Source: Bacteroidales bacterium
Lineage (GTDB): Bacteria; Bacteroidota; Bacteroidia; Bacteroidales; UBA4417
Reading direction: 5' to 3'
Length of the DNA: 64,000 nt
Assembly (NCBI GenBank): GCA_016707785.1
Contig: JADJGZ010000005.1
Coordinates: 189,575-253,574 of the forward strand
The number at the start of each line of letters is the position of its first letter. The stretch's first letter is position 1. A model generated the notes under the pieces. The model had not been told where the DNA came from, made no database searches, and saw only the letters and a list, made by a program, of their open reading frames with translations. The position numbers were made by a program, and so were the translations under genes. Of this stretch, positions 26,213 to 34,693 are shown piece after piece.

Positions 26213-26884
26213 ATGGCCAATAAAATAATGGACCCCATTGGTAAACTGATGGGATTACGGTATAAATCGCATCCCTGGCATGGGGTCGAAGTAGGTGATA
26301 TGGCTCCGGAATGCATCACTACATTCATTGAAATGGTATCAACGGATACAGTAAAATATGAAGTTGATAAAATTAGCGGATACCTGAAACTTGACCGTCC
26401 ACAGAAATATTCGAATGTAGTTCCTGCTATGTACGGTTTCATTCCTCAAACATTCAGCGGGAAAAAAGTGGCAGAATTTTGCATGGAAAAAAGTGGCAGA
26501 ACAGATATCAAAGGTGATGGAGACCCTGTTGATGTATGCGTATTAACTGAAAAAGTGATCTCCCATGGGGATATTCTTGTACAAGCAATTCCTATCGGGG
26601 GATTCAGAATGATCGATGGAAATGAATCCGACGACAAGATCATTTGTGTGCTTAGGAATGATGCTGTTTATGGTGATTATAAAGATATTTCAGATTGTCC
26701 TGAAATGGTAGTGGATCGTTTAAGACATTACTTCCTGACATACAAGGACTTGCCAGGCCTGGATCTGCATGTTGAAATAACACACATCTTTGGTCGTGAT
26801 GAGGCTCATGAAATTATCAGGCGTTCCATGGATGACTATCGGCAACGCTTTGAAAATCTTGAACTTATGCTAAGGGAGGTGTAG
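26213..26884 (+). CDS. ppa: Inorganic pyrophosphatase (family I)
   Basis: 223 residues. Soluble family I PPase hydrolyses pyrophosphate released by biosynthesis. The signature GDGDPVDVCVL supplies the metal-binding aspartates. Other active-site blocks are EMVSTDTVKYEVDK, KLDRPQKYSNVVPAMYGFIPQT and IICVLRNDAVYGDYKDISD (with D, K and YxD positions), ending RLRHYFLTYKDLP. It is somewhat longer than the E. coli enzyme because of an N-terminal extension (KLMGLRYKSHPWHGVEVGD), as in many Bacteroidota. The next gene starts 5 bp after its stop. Confidence 0.94.
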   Translation: MANKIMDPIGKLMGLRYKSHPWHGVEVGDMAPECITTFIEMVSTDTVKYEVDKISGYLKLDRPQKYSNVVPAMYGFIPQTFSGKKVAEFCMEKSGRTDIKGDGDPVDVCVLTEKVISHGDILVQAIPIGGFRMIDGNESDDKIICVLRNDAVYGDYKDISDCPEMVVDRLRHYFLTYKDLPGLDLHVEITHIFGRDEAHEIIRRSMDDYRQRFENLELMLREV

Positions 26885-26889
26885 CTGGA

Positions 26890-27294
26890 ATGAGTACTTC
26901 AATTCAAAGCGATACTCAGAATTCACCAAATCCCAAAAATGTCCTATTACTTGGGGCCAGCCTTGATCCTTCCAGGTATTCTTATATGTGCCTCAGTGAC
27001 CTGGCAATGCAGAAAATTCCTGTAATTGCAGTTGGCTTAAAAGAAGGGAATGTATCAGGAATTCAGATTGTAAAGTCTGTTCCTGATGGACAAGCAATCC
27101 ACACGGTTACACTTTATCTTGGTGCCAGGAACCAGGAACCCTATTTTGAGTACATCCTGAATCTCAAGCCAGTCAGAGTGATTTTTAATCCCGGAACAGA
27201 AAATCCCGGTTTTGAAAAAAAGCTGGAAGAAGCAGGTATTGAAGTACTAGCCGCCTGTTCAATCATGATGTTACATGCTGGAATTTTCTTCTAG
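26890..27294 (+). CDS. CoA-binding domain protein
   Basis: 134 residues forming one Rossmann-like CoA_binding_2 domain: NVLLLGASLDPSRYSYMCL with the glycine-type loop, PVIAVGLKEGNVSGIQIVKSV, then VTLYLGARNQEPYFEYILNLKP, VIFNPGTENPGFEKKLEEAGIEVL and a final AACSIMMLHAG. YccU-like homologues bind CoA; no enzymatic activity is established. It follows ppa by 5 bp and is probably co-transcribed. Confidence 0.85.
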   Translation: MSTSIQSDTQNSPNPKNVLLLGASLDPSRYSYMCLSDLAMQKIPVIAVGLKEGNVSGIQIVKSVPDGQAIHTVTLYLGARNQEPYFEYILNLKPVRVIFNPGTENPGFEKKLEEAGIEVLAACSIMMLHAGIFF

Positions 27295-27427
27295 AAAAGA
27301 GATAACTAACAATGGATTAGCCCTTTGAAAGTGGAAATTTCAGGACCAATTAAGGAAATTGTACTTCAATGACTCAATCTTCATTATAATACACAAGAAT
27401 TTCACCCATAGTCCGTTTATATAGCAT

Positions 27428-27456
27428 GCTTGCTATTTTTAATTAATTTAGCAAGC
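27428..27456. repeat. Inverted repeat upstream of a T9SS-protein gene
   Basis: GCTTGCTA (27428-27435) and TAGCAAGC (27449-27456) form a perfect 8-bp inverted repeat around a 13-nt A/T loop. GCATGC occurs on both outer sides. No T tract follows, so it is more likely an operator or a stalled-stem element than a terminator. Confidence 0.45.
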
Positions 27457-27499
27457 TCTATCGCATGCCTGAATAAAAATCCTGAACCTGAATTATCAT

Positions 27500-28777
27500 A
27501 TGCATTTTAGGAATCTCATCCTCTTATTTGTTTTACTGCTGATGTTGAATCCAGTGAAAAGTCTGGCCCAGATTTTTTATGTGGAGACAAGCATAGATAC
27601 CAGTTTATTCTGCCCCGGCACATCCCAGGCAATGCCAATTCAGGTGAAAAATATGGTAGGGGTGGATTCCTTCAACCTGGTACTCAATTTTAATCCGGCT
27701 GTCCTCAGTTATGAATCTTATTATCTCCTTCATCAGGATCTTACCGGCGGGAGTTTTCAGGTTACTGAACTAAATGGCAAGGTTTCGATAAATTGGCACA
27801 GGCCGACTGAAACAAGTTTATTTCAGGATACTATGGTAATGCTTGTTTTTAAAGGAATCACAGGATCTACTTCATTAATTTGGGATACCATTACACCGGG
27901 AAATTGCATCTACCATAGTATTGGCGATTCATTAATCTCTGATATTTACCATAATGGTTTAGCCTTTGTAAACCCTCCTATTCAACTGGCAATCCAGGAA
28001 ATTGATCCAACCTGTATCGGGAAATGTGATGCCAACTACCTGGCACAAGCCACAGGCGGAACACCTCCTTACCTGTATCTTTGGAATAATCAACCCGGAA
28101 GATTTGATTCTATCCAGACTAATCTATGTGATGGGCCTAATAGTTTAAGGATTATTGATAGCAAAGGATGTGAACTTGACAGCCTTTATTCGATTGAGGG
28201 CTTGCCTGGTCCGAAGGTTGATTTGAAAATTGAATGCGAAGGAGATACTACAACGGTCCTGTTCAGGGAAAATCCAATTCTCACCTTTAGTTTTGAAGAA
28301 ATAAGCCCTACTCATGTCATCGAACCACCATTATGGGAATTTGGTGATGGGGATACAGCCCGTTCCTTCAATCCTACCCACCTTTACGATCTGGCCAATT
28401 CAAACCTGGATGGTTTCTATCAGCTTAAACTGCACATCACTAATCAGAATGGATGTGATACACTGATTATTCAACGCATTCCAATCAAAGATCAAAAATT
28501 GAAGATATCCAACCTGATTGTTCCCAATGGTTCACCGGAAAACAGGGTATTCACAATATTTGATGAAAGCGGGAATCCCCTGGATCATGAGTATATGCGT
28601 TTCGAGGTCTATATCTTTGACCGCTGGGGGCGCCGTTTATTCTCCACTTCTGACTACAAAAATGACTGGTCACCGGCAGGAGCTCCGGATGGGGTTTACT
28701 TCTATGTTGTAAAGACAATAGGCTATTTCAATACAGATAAACATAAAGGATCCGTCACAATAATGGGCGGTAATTAA
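27500..28777 (+). CDS. Secreted cohesin-like protein with T9SS type B (gliding-motility) C-terminal domain
   Basis: 425 residues. A signal peptide (about 1-24, ending SLAQ) is followed by a cohesin-like beta-sandwich (about 25-155: MPIQVKNMVGVDSFNLVLNF, INWHRPTETSLFQDT). A SprB-repeat-like segment comes next (about 157-230: IDPTCIGKCDANYLAQATGGTPPYLYLWNN), then a PKD-like domain (FGDGDTARSFNPTHLY). The last ~90 residues are the gliding-motility-associated type B C-terminal domain (VYIFDRWGRRLFS, YKNDWSPAG, PDGVYFYVVK). Type B domains send proteins through the T9SS to the surface, often as adhesins. It is monocistronic. Confidence 0.87.
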   Translation: MHFRNLILLFVLLLMLNPVKSLAQIFYVETSIDTSLFCPGTSQAMPIQVKNMVGVDSFNLVLNFNPAVLSYESYYLLHQDLTGGSFQVTELNGKVSINWHRPTETSLFQDTMVMLVFKGITGSTSLIWDTITPGNCIYHSIGDSLISDIYHNGLAFVNPPIQLAIQEIDPTCIGKCDANYLAQATGGTPPYLYLWNNQPGRFDSIQTNLCDGPNSLRIIDSKGCELDSLYSIEGLPGPKVDLKIECEGDTTTVLFRENPILTFSFEEISPTHVIEPPLWEFGDGDTARSFNPTHLYDLANSNLDGFYQLKLHITNQNGCDTLIIQRIPIKDQKLKISNLIVPNGSPENRVFTIFDESGNPLDHEYMRFEVYIFDRWGRRLFSTSDYKNDWSPAGAPDGVYFYVVKTIGYFNTDKHKGSVTIMGGN

Positions 28778-28804
28778 ACTGTACTGCAATAAAAGTCGTA
28801 GAGA

Positions 28805-29062
28805 TTATTTCCGGAATGTCATTTTCTGAACATCCAGTTGATCAATAGAGAGTAGTTCATTCTCGAGTCGCAGGCATTCGTCCTGGCTTCCAACCAGTTC
28901 AAGAATAATTAATCCTGTATTTACAGCATAAATGTCTTCCAGGCTATGAAGACCCAGCCTGGTCCTGATCGAACAACCATATTTGGTTAAAATAGGTTGG
29001 ATGAGGGCTGCATCTTTCACCCGATCGTTCACATAAACCCCAAGGATTCGGACTTCTTTCAT
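28805..29062 (-). CDS. TM1266-family iron-only hydrogenase system regulator (paralogue 2)
   Basis: 85 residues of the ferredoxin-like (NikR C-domain-like) fold: EVRILGVYVNDRVKDAALIQ, a central IRTRLGLHSLEDIYAVNTGLIILELVG and a closing LDVQKMTFRK. Family members lie with [FeFe]-hydrogenase genes and are annotated as putative regulators with no DNA-binding domain. The gene is 10 bp downstream of a paralogue in the same direction, and both lie downstream of hydG. Two paralogues side by side suggest a heteromer or separate ligands. Confidence 0.85.
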   Translation of the reverse strand: MKEVRILGVYVNDRVKDAALIQPILTKYGCSIRTRLGLHSLEDIYAVNTGLIILELVGSQDECLRLENELLSIDQLDVQKMTFRK

Positions 29063-29072
29063 GGCGAGGATG

Positions 29073-29336
29073 TTAGTATTTGAATGACATTACCTGAATT
29101 TCAATTCCTTCAATTTTCCTGAGTTCGGTTTCAAACTCTTCCCACTCAACTAATGGTCCTGTTAAATGTAAAAGTATGATCCCAACTCTACTGCATACAT
29201 TATCATTTACTTCATGAAAACCCAGTCTTGAGCGAATCAAAGGGGCATATTTGCTTAATAATCCCTGGGTTCTCCCCGCTTCCTTGATCCTGTCGGTGAT
29301 CAATAATCCTAATACTCGGGTCTCATTCATATTCAA
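29073..29336 (-). CDS. TM1266-family iron-only hydrogenase system regulator (paralogue 1)
   Basis: 87 residues with the same layout as its neighbour: TRVLGLLITDRIKEAGRTQGLL, LIRSRLGFHEVNDNVCSRVGIILLHLTG and IEIQVMSFKY. Conserved between the two are the R-x-R-L-G-x-H segment and the glycine after the third strand. Its ligand is unknown. Its start is 61 bp downstream of the hydG stop, consistent with one transcript. Confidence 0.85.
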   Translation of the reverse strand: MNMNETRVLGLLITDRIKEAGRTQGLLSKYAPLIRSRLGFHEVNDNVCSRVGIILLHLTGPLVEWEEFETELRKIEGIEIQVMSFKY

Positions 29337-29397
29337 TGTATTGGCAAGTTAATCAAAATAAGAAACATTGGTATGGCTAATCCTAAACGACAAAAGC

Positions 29398-30834
29398 CTA
29401 AAAATACAAATCTCTCTCCCCGGCTATGATCCGACTGATTCGATTTCTGATTTCAGGAACATTGGAACGTTCCTGGGCTTTTTCGAGGTCCAGAAGATTT
29501 TTTTCGATGACTTCATACCCTTTGATCCTGGTTTCCCGTGGGGCATAATCTTCAAGATATTCAGTCAGGGTAAGAATGGCATTGGGAGAACAATATCTTT
29601 TAATAAATCCTGGAACTGAGAATTCCATGAAATGCTCCCCGGTCCTGCCCAAACGATAACATGCCGTACAAAATGAAGGCAGGTAACCATCAACCAGCAG
29701 TTCATCAATAATTTCGTTCAATGACCTTGAATCATTCACATGGAACTGCTCTTTGTTCAGATCCTGCAATTCATTTAAACTATCTGAATAGCTACCTATC
29801 TCTAATTTCGTTCCACCATCTATCTGGGAAACACCAAAGCGCATCACTTCATGTCGCACTGCTGGATTTTCCCTGGCAGTAAGAATAAGTCCGGTATAAG
29901 GGACAGCCAATCTCAATATGGCTACCAACTTAGTAAAATCTTCATCTGAGACCCTGTACTTACCATCAAAATTAAGGGCTGATGCTTCCTGTATCCTTGG
30001 GAAGGAGATGGTATGAGGACCAACATTATAGCAGGCTTCAAGATGATTGGTATGCCTGATTAATCCCATCACTTCAAATCGCCAGTCATACAATCCAAAC
30101 AGTGCTCCAATACCAACATCATCAATACCGGCTTCCTGGGCCCGGTCGAGGGAAGTAAGCCGATATTCAAAGTTTCTTTTCTGACCTCCTAAATGATAGG
30201 TTTTATAAATCTCCGGGTGATACGTTTCCTGGAAAATTTGATATGTGCCTATATCAGCATCTTTCACGATCCGGAATCCTTCAATATCAAGTGGTGCAGC
30301 ATTGATATTAATTCTCCTGATTTCACCCTGGCCTTTCTTCACTCCATAAACAACCCTGGCTGTATGTGCAATAAATTCGGCATTATACTCCGGATGTTCA
30401 CCATAAACCAGTATAAGTCTCTTCTGACCATTATCCTCAAGAGCTTCTACTTCCTTAACCAGGGCAGCATCATCAAGTGTCTGCCTGATGGCATCTTTAT
30501 TTGACACTTTGAAGCCACAGTAACTGCAATTGTTTGTGCATTTATTTCCAATGTATAAGGGCGCAAAGAGTACAATCCTGTTTCCATAAACCAGTTCTTT
30601 TAATCTCCTTGCTCCTTCTTTAATTTCTTCGATCAAAGCAGGATCATCAGCATTAATCAGAATGGCAGTTTCACGAAGGGTGAGGCGTTCTTTGGCCAAT
30701 GACCTGGCAATCACTTCCCTTACCTGTTCTGCAGTAGATGTAGTAGTTTGAAGGATTTCCCAAATCTCATCTGCATCAATGAATGGTTTCATTCGTTGAT
30801 CGGGAATCCGGCAAATCTCAGGCTTAAATTTCAT
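29398..30834 (-). CDS. hydG: [FeFe]-hydrogenase H-cluster maturase HydG (radical SAM)
   Basis: 478 residues, the usual HydG length. HydG cleaves tyrosine to make the CO and CN- ligands of the H-cluster precursor. The radical-SAM cluster motif is C99-x3-C103-x2-C106 (CTNNCSYCGFK). The C-terminal auxiliary cluster motif CX2CX22C, found in HydG but not in ThiH, begins CTACYRLGRTGEHFME and ends in C of IKRYC. ThiH-like tyrosine-lyase blocks (LVYGEHPEY, RININAAPLDIEGFR, GIDDVGIGALFGLYDWRFE) are present. HydE and HydF are not in this window. A short-repeat region separates it from the upstream MBL gene. Confidence 0.96.
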   Translation of the reverse strand: MKFKPEICRIPDQRMKPFIDADEIWEILQTTTSTAEQVREVIARSLAKERLTLRETAILINADDPALIEEIKEGARRLKELVYGNRIVLFAPLYIGNKCTNNCSYCGFKVSNKDAIRQTLDDAALVKEVEALEDNGQKRLILVYGEHPEYNAEFIAHTARVVYGVKKGQGEIRRININAAPLDIEGFRIVKDADIGTYQIFQETYHPEIYKTYHLGGQKRNFEYRLTSLDRAQEAGIDDVGIGALFGLYDWRFEVMGLIRHTNHLEACYNVGPHTISFPRIQEASALNFDGKYRVSDEDFTKLVAILRLAVPYTGLILTARENPAVRHEVMRFGVSQIDGGTKLEIGSYSDSLNELQDLNKEQFHVNDSRSLNEIIDELLVDGYLPSFCTACYRLGRTGEHFMEFSVPGFIKRYCSPNAILTLTEYLEDYAPRETRIKGYEVIEKNLLDLEKAQERSNVPEIRNRISRIIAGERDLYF

Positions 30835-30863
30835 GTTAATCCGACTTAGTCACTATTATGAAA

Positions 30864-30871
30864 CAAAATTA
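30864..30871 (-). promoter_or_regulatory. -7 element of hydG
   Basis: CAAAATTA on the plus strand reads TAATTTTG on the minus strand, matching TAnnTTTG 30 bp before the hydG ATG. It implies a promoter for hydG and the two regulator genes separate from the hydABC operon. Confidence 0.5.
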
Positions 30872-30927
30872 AATATATTTCATCGAATTAAAGCATTTCA
30901 ATACCTAATCTTTGTGAATTTATTAAC

Positions 30928-31034
30928 AGTGCCTAGAGTGAGCTAGAGTGCCTAGAGTGAGCTAGAGTGAGCTAGAGTGAACTAAAGTGAGCTAGGGGGG
31001 GAGCTAAAGTGCAGTTGAGTTTGCTAGTGTGAGG
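30928..31034. repeat. Second copy of the 9/10-bp repeat family, with a G7 tract
   Basis: Units read AGAGTGAGCT and AGAGTGCCT, the reverse complement of the array at 5061-5207. Read along the minus strand, the units point toward hydG as the first array points toward the ABC gene. A G7 tract interrupts the array at 30995-31001, and the later units are degenerate. The 285-bp gap between hydG and the MBL gene (30835-31119) otherwise holds only the hydG promoter and the 8-bp repeat below. Confidence 0.85.
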
Positions 31035-31081
31035 TTAGAAAAAATCTGATAACTCATTCTAAGCAATTCGCTACTTCAGAG

Positions 31082-31116
31082 AATTTCTAAATTTCTAAAT
31101 TTCTAAATTTCTAAAT
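31082..31116. repeat. Tandem 8-bp repeat AATTTCTA
   Basis: Four full copies plus a partial copy of AATTTCTA end 3 bp beyond the stop codon of the minus-strand MBL gene. No terminator hairpin is seen. Confidence 0.85.
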
Positions 31117-31119
31117 TAT

Positions 31120-31902
31120 CTATACTTCAATCACAAGCCCGTCATAAGCAAGGTGAACATTTGGAGGAAGCTTACTTTCTACGATTTCATGCCTGCCAAG
31201 AAAGTGACTGATATGTGTAAGATAGGCTCTTTCAGGATTAATTTTTTTTAGAATTTCAAGGGCTTCATTCAGGGAGAAATGTGAAACATGCCTTGAGTTT
31301 CGAAGCGCATTCAACACAACAACCTTTGAACCCATGACCTTTTCAAGCTCTTCGGGGGCAATATAGTTGGCATCAGTGATATAAGAGAAATCTCCTAAAC
31401 GGTAACCATAAACTACCATCTCCTGGTGTAGAACCTGTATCGGTATAAACTCTAAACCTCCGGCCTTGAATGGTTCCAGGTCAATTGCATGCATGTTGAG
31501 TTGGGGTACACCAAAATACCTTCCAGGTGCAAAAATGTAAGGAAACTGCTCCTTAACAGCTGCAAGGGTTAGTGCTGAGCCATAAACATCAATCGATTTA
31601 TTCAGAATATAATTATAGGCACGAATATCATCCAATCCGGCAATATGATCGCGATGGGCATGGGTAAACAACACTGCATCCAGGTTATCCACCTTGTGTC
31701 TAAGCATCTGAATTCTGAAGTCAGGGCCACAATCAATCACAATATTTGAATCGGCAATCGAAATAAGAGCAGAAGTCCGAAACCTCTTGTCTTTAACATC
31801 AAGACTTTGGCAAACCTCACAATTACAGGCAATTACAGGCACACCGGTTGAAGTTCCGGTTCCCAGGAATGTAATCTTCAGTTTTTGAGGTTTCTTCTGC
31901 AT
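31120..31902 (-). CDS. MBL-fold phosphodiesterase (PhnP-like)
   Basis: 260 residues. The metallo-beta-lactamase metal motif is THAHRDHIAGLDDIR (HxHxDH form), with further ligands in VIDCGPDFR, ITDANYI and LTHISHFLGRHE. The N-terminus GTGTSTGVPVIACNCEVCQS is characteristic of the PhnP group of cyclic phosphodiesterases; the cysteines may bind an extra zinc ion. The exact substrate is not certain. It is the last gene of the likely hydABC-to-MBL operon, 7 bp after ribF. Confidence 0.85.
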   Translation of the reverse strand: MQKKPQKLKITFLGTGTSTGVPVIACNCEVCQSLDVKDKRFRTSALISIADSNIVIDCGPDFRIQMLRHKVDNLDAVLFTHAHRDHIAGLDDIRAYNYILNKSIDVYGSALTLAAVKEQFPYIFAPGRYFGVPQLNMHAIDLEPFKAGGLEFIPIQVLHQEMVVYGYRLGDFSYITDANYIAPEELEKVMGSKVVVLNALRNSRHVSHFSLNEALEILKKINPERAYLTHISHFLGRHEIVESKLPPNVHLAYDGLVIEV

Positions 31903-31909
31903 ACTTTGA

Positions 31910-32851
31910 TTAATAAATCATATCATCCACCATCGTTTGATCTTTTTTTAGCTGTACTTTGAGTTCTTCCAAAGAAGCAAAGGGTAACTCATCCCTGATT
32001 CGCTTTGAAAATGACACAATTGCATCCTGGTTTACTGGAATTGATTGATCGGTAAATGGATAAAATTCTATTTTCATCTCATCAGCGGAACGCTCATTCC
32101 CATATCTGCTATTTTTAATATTCAGTATGCCCTTACATGAATGACCCCGTACTTCAATTTTTACAGCATAAACACCATCAGGCGGAACCAGCTTACATTC
32201 TTCCTCAATCGCTATTTGAAAGGTTTGAATCTGCAGTTCTTTCAACTCCTGACTCCCAGGCAATAAATTCCCCATCAGAAAATAATGATGGTCGAGATAA
32301 GCATTAGCCCGTTGTATTTTGCCTTCCTGTAAAGCTTTCCTGATAAGTGTCGAACTAACGGTCTCATTATGAATATCCTGCTCAGGAATCTCTTCCACTT
32401 CAAAACCATAGTATTTCCCTAATTCATCAAGAAATTCAAAATTTCCTTCCCGGTTGAAACCGAACTGATGGTTAAAACCAATAACTATTTTCTTGGCGTT
32501 TAGCTTATTAACAAGGATATTCCTGATAAAATCGATAGAAGTAGTTTTAGAGAATTCAGCAGTAAAGGTCAAAATGACTAGATTTTGTAATCCTGCTTTC
32601 CGCAATAGCTCTACTTTCTCCCTTTGTGAATTGATCAGGTATAAATCCTTTCCTGCAGTTTCAGGATAGAGGACTTTCCTGGGATGCGGGTGGAATGTAA
32701 TCAGGACACTTTCACCTTGTATCTCCCTTGCCAATCGGTTAATCCGACCAATGATAGCCTTATGTCCCACATGGACACCATCAAAAGAACCTGTAGTAAC
32801 CACAGGATTTGGAATGGAAATGAGTTCGCCAAGATCATGAAAAACCTTCAT
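31910..32851 (-). CDS. ribF: Bifunctional riboflavin kinase / FAD synthetase
   Basis: 313 residues. The N-terminal nucleotidyltransferase domain has TTGSFDGVHVGHKAII (the HxGH motif) and TFHPHPRKVLYPE; the ISSTLIRK-type motif is SSTLIRKALQEG. The C-terminal riboflavin kinase domain is PDGVYAVKIEVRG with FYPFTDQSI. It makes FMN then FAD, the cofactors needed by HydB and by redox enzymes generally, which fits its place between rex and the MBL gene. Spacing to rex is 55 bp and to the MBL gene 7 bp. Confidence 0.94.
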   Translation of the reverse strand: MKVFHDLGELISIPNPVVTTGSFDGVHVGHKAIIGRINRLAREIQGESVLITFHPHPRKVLYPETAGKDLYLINSQREKVELLRKAGLQNLVILTFTAEFSKTTSIDFIRNILVNKLNAKKIVIGFNHQFGFNREGNFEFLDELGKYYGFEVEEIPEQDIHNETVSSTLIRKALQEGKIQRANAYLDHHYFLMGNLLPGSQELKELQIQTFQIAIEEECKLVPPDGVYAVKIEVRGHSCKGILNIKNSRYGNERSADEMKIEFYPFTDQSIPVNQDAIVSFSKRIRDELPFASLEELKVQLKKDQTMVDDMIY

Positions 32852-32906
32852 TCTGTATTTTTTCTTAGATCATTTTACAGCAAGCTGTAAGCTGATTTAC
32901 AACCAA

Positions 32907-33527
32907 TTAAACCTTCTTTACAAAATAAGCCAGTTTTTCAAGCGAGGTGATCATATCATATTCCTCCAGGTAAACATTAGAAGGAACATTTAAGGGTCGT
33001 GGAGTGAAATTCAATATTCCTTTAATTCCTGCTGCCACCAGTTTATCAGCCACCTGGGTAGCTTCAGCGGCGGGAACAGTCAATACAGCAATGCTGATGT
33101 TCTCTTTTTGAATAATTTCAATAAGCCTGTCAAAGTGATAACACCAAACACCTGCATAAACCCTGTCGATTTTGTCAGGATTCTGATCAAAGCCTGCAAC
33201 AATCGACAACTTGGTTCTTTTACCACTGAAATAGCCGATAATGGCTCTTCCCAGGTTTCCGATACCAATTACTGCCACCTTTTGCCCATCCTTACTATCA
33301 ATGATTTTCCCTATAATTTCAATTAACTCCTTGACATCATAGCCTTGTCTGAGTGTGCCGGAATATCCGATAAGCATTATATCCCGCCTAACCTGGACTG
33401 ATGTGATATGTAACATGGCTGCCAGTTCATGAGAAAAAATATGGTGTTTCCCATTTCCAAATGCAATTAAAAGAGTCCGCCTGTATTGGCTGAGACGTTC
33501 AACAGTTTTATCTGGTAATTTTTTCAT
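32907..33527 (-). CDS. rex: Redox-sensing transcriptional repressor Rex
   Basis: 206 residues, normal Rex length. The winged-helix N-terminus (KLPDKTVERLSQYRRTLLIA, SHELAAMLHITSVQVRRDIMLIG) is followed by the NAD(H)-binding Rossmann domain VAVIGIGNLGRAIIGYF and the C-terminal domain-swapped helix region ending MITSLEKLAYFVKKV. Rex leaves its operators when NADH/NAD+ rises, derepressing fermentative and hydrogenase genes. It is encoded within the hydABC-sensor operon, and two Rex-like operators are present upstream of hydC (41486-41520), so autoregulation via the operon promoter is likely. Confidence 0.95.
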   Translation of the reverse strand: MKKLPDKTVERLSQYRRTLLIAFGNGKHHIFSHELAAMLHITSVQVRRDIMLIGYSGTLRQGYDVKELIEIIGKIIDSKDGQKVAVIGIGNLGRAIIGYFSGKRTKLSIVAGFDQNPDKIDRVYAGVWCYHFDRLIEIIQKENISIAVLTVPAAEATQVADKLVAAGIKGILNFTPRPLNVPSNVYLEEYDMITSLEKLAYFVKKV

Positions 33528-33564
33528 TGGACGCTTTTTAGATTTGGTGAATCAATAGAATTAC

Positions 33565-34692
33565 TTATTCTTCCACATTCGGAAGGTTAATGATAAAGGT
33601 ACTTCCCTTATCAGGAGTGCTCTGTACTTCAACAGAGCCATGATACATATCTACAATTTTTTTCACAATCGACAAGCCAAGACCGCTTCCGGTTATATTT
33701 CGGGTATTTTGATTCTTGATTCTTACGAAATCATCAAATATCTTCATTTTATCATCTTCTGACATGCCAATTCCTGTATCCGATACAGTTATTCGAATCA
33801 TGTCTTTCAACTTTTCAACAAATATATCTACCCTCCCTCCTACTTTATTATACTTAACACCATTGGAGATGAGATTATTCATAATGATTTCAATCTCTCC
33901 GGCATCAGCTTTCATAGTGATGGTTTCCTTATTATTCAGATAAATATCAACATCTTTCTGAATGGAATAAGGTCGGATCGTATCAATGGAAAGCTGTACG
34001 ATTTTCCTGACATCAACTTCTTCCAATTTCTGAACAGGTTTGCCAGATTCAATTTTTGTTAGATCAAGCAAGTCCATAATCAGGCTGCGCATCCCTTTAA
34101 TTCGTTCAATGGATCGGTCGATCATTTCATTGTAGGCCTCAATATTTTCACCCAACTGCCTATCCCTGATCATCTTGAGATATCCATCAACCGCATTTAA
34201 CGGCGCTTTAAGCTCATGTGAAAGCACTGACAGAAATTGAAAACGTATCTGTTTCCCTGTACTATTCAGTGTTTGAGTCATCCTTTTAAGGAAGATCTGT
34301 TTTGTAATATTCTCAATGGAAGCCCGAATTTCCTGAGGAGTGAATGGCTTCGGAATAAAGTCAAATGCACCGTCCCTGGTTGCTTTTACAGCCAATTCCA
34401 GGGATGCATAAGATGTAATCATCACAACAACAATGTCATATTGCTTTTTCTTGACATACTCCAAGACTTCTACACCCTGAATATCCGGAAGTTTGTTGTC
34501 AAGCAATAGTATCTCAGGCTGTTCCTTGTCAATCAGCTCGATACCTTCAGTGCCTGTTCCTGCTTCCAATACCTGGAAATCAATTTGTTCATCCATAAAA
34601 GGATAATCAACCTTAAAACTCTGGAGAATCCTCCTTGTTCCATCCCGGATGCCTTGTTCATCATCAATAACAAGGATTTTATAAGTTGCCAT
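33565..34692 (-). CDS. Response receiver-histidine kinase hybrid
   Basis: 375 residues. The N-terminal receiver has D65 (LLLDNKLPD), T93 and K115 (IPKPF). A short coiled linker leads to HisKA with H159 (SVLSHELKAPLN) and an ATPase domain: N box IIMNNLISNGVKYN, G1 SDTGIGMSEDD, F box IFDDFVRI, G2 GSGLGLSIV. There is no transmembrane segment, so it is cytoplasmic and would be controlled by phosphorylation of its own receiver. It follows the single-domain receiver gene with a 1-bp gap, and both follow the sensory hydrogenase kinase. No DNA-binding domain is seen in the phosphorelay. Confidence 0.92.
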   Translation of the reverse strand: MATYKILVIDDEQGIRDGTRRILQSFKVDYPFMDEQIDFQVLEAGTGTEGIELIDKEQPEILLLDNKLPDIQGVEVLEYVKKKQYDIVVVMITSYASLELAVKATRDGAFDFIPKPFTPQEIRASIENITKQIFLKRMTQTLNSTGKQIRFQFLSVLSHELKAPLNAVDGYLKMIRDRQLGENIEAYNEMIDRSIERIKGMRSLIMDLLDLTKIESGKPVQKLEEVDVRKIVQLSIDTIRPYSIQKDVDIYLNNKETITMKADAGEIEIIMNNLISNGVKYNKVGGRVDIFVEKLKDMIRITVSDTGIGMSEDDKMKIFDDFVRIKNQNTRNITGSGLGLSIVKKIVDMYHGSVEVQSTPDKGSTFIINLPNVEE

Positions 34693-34693
34693 A

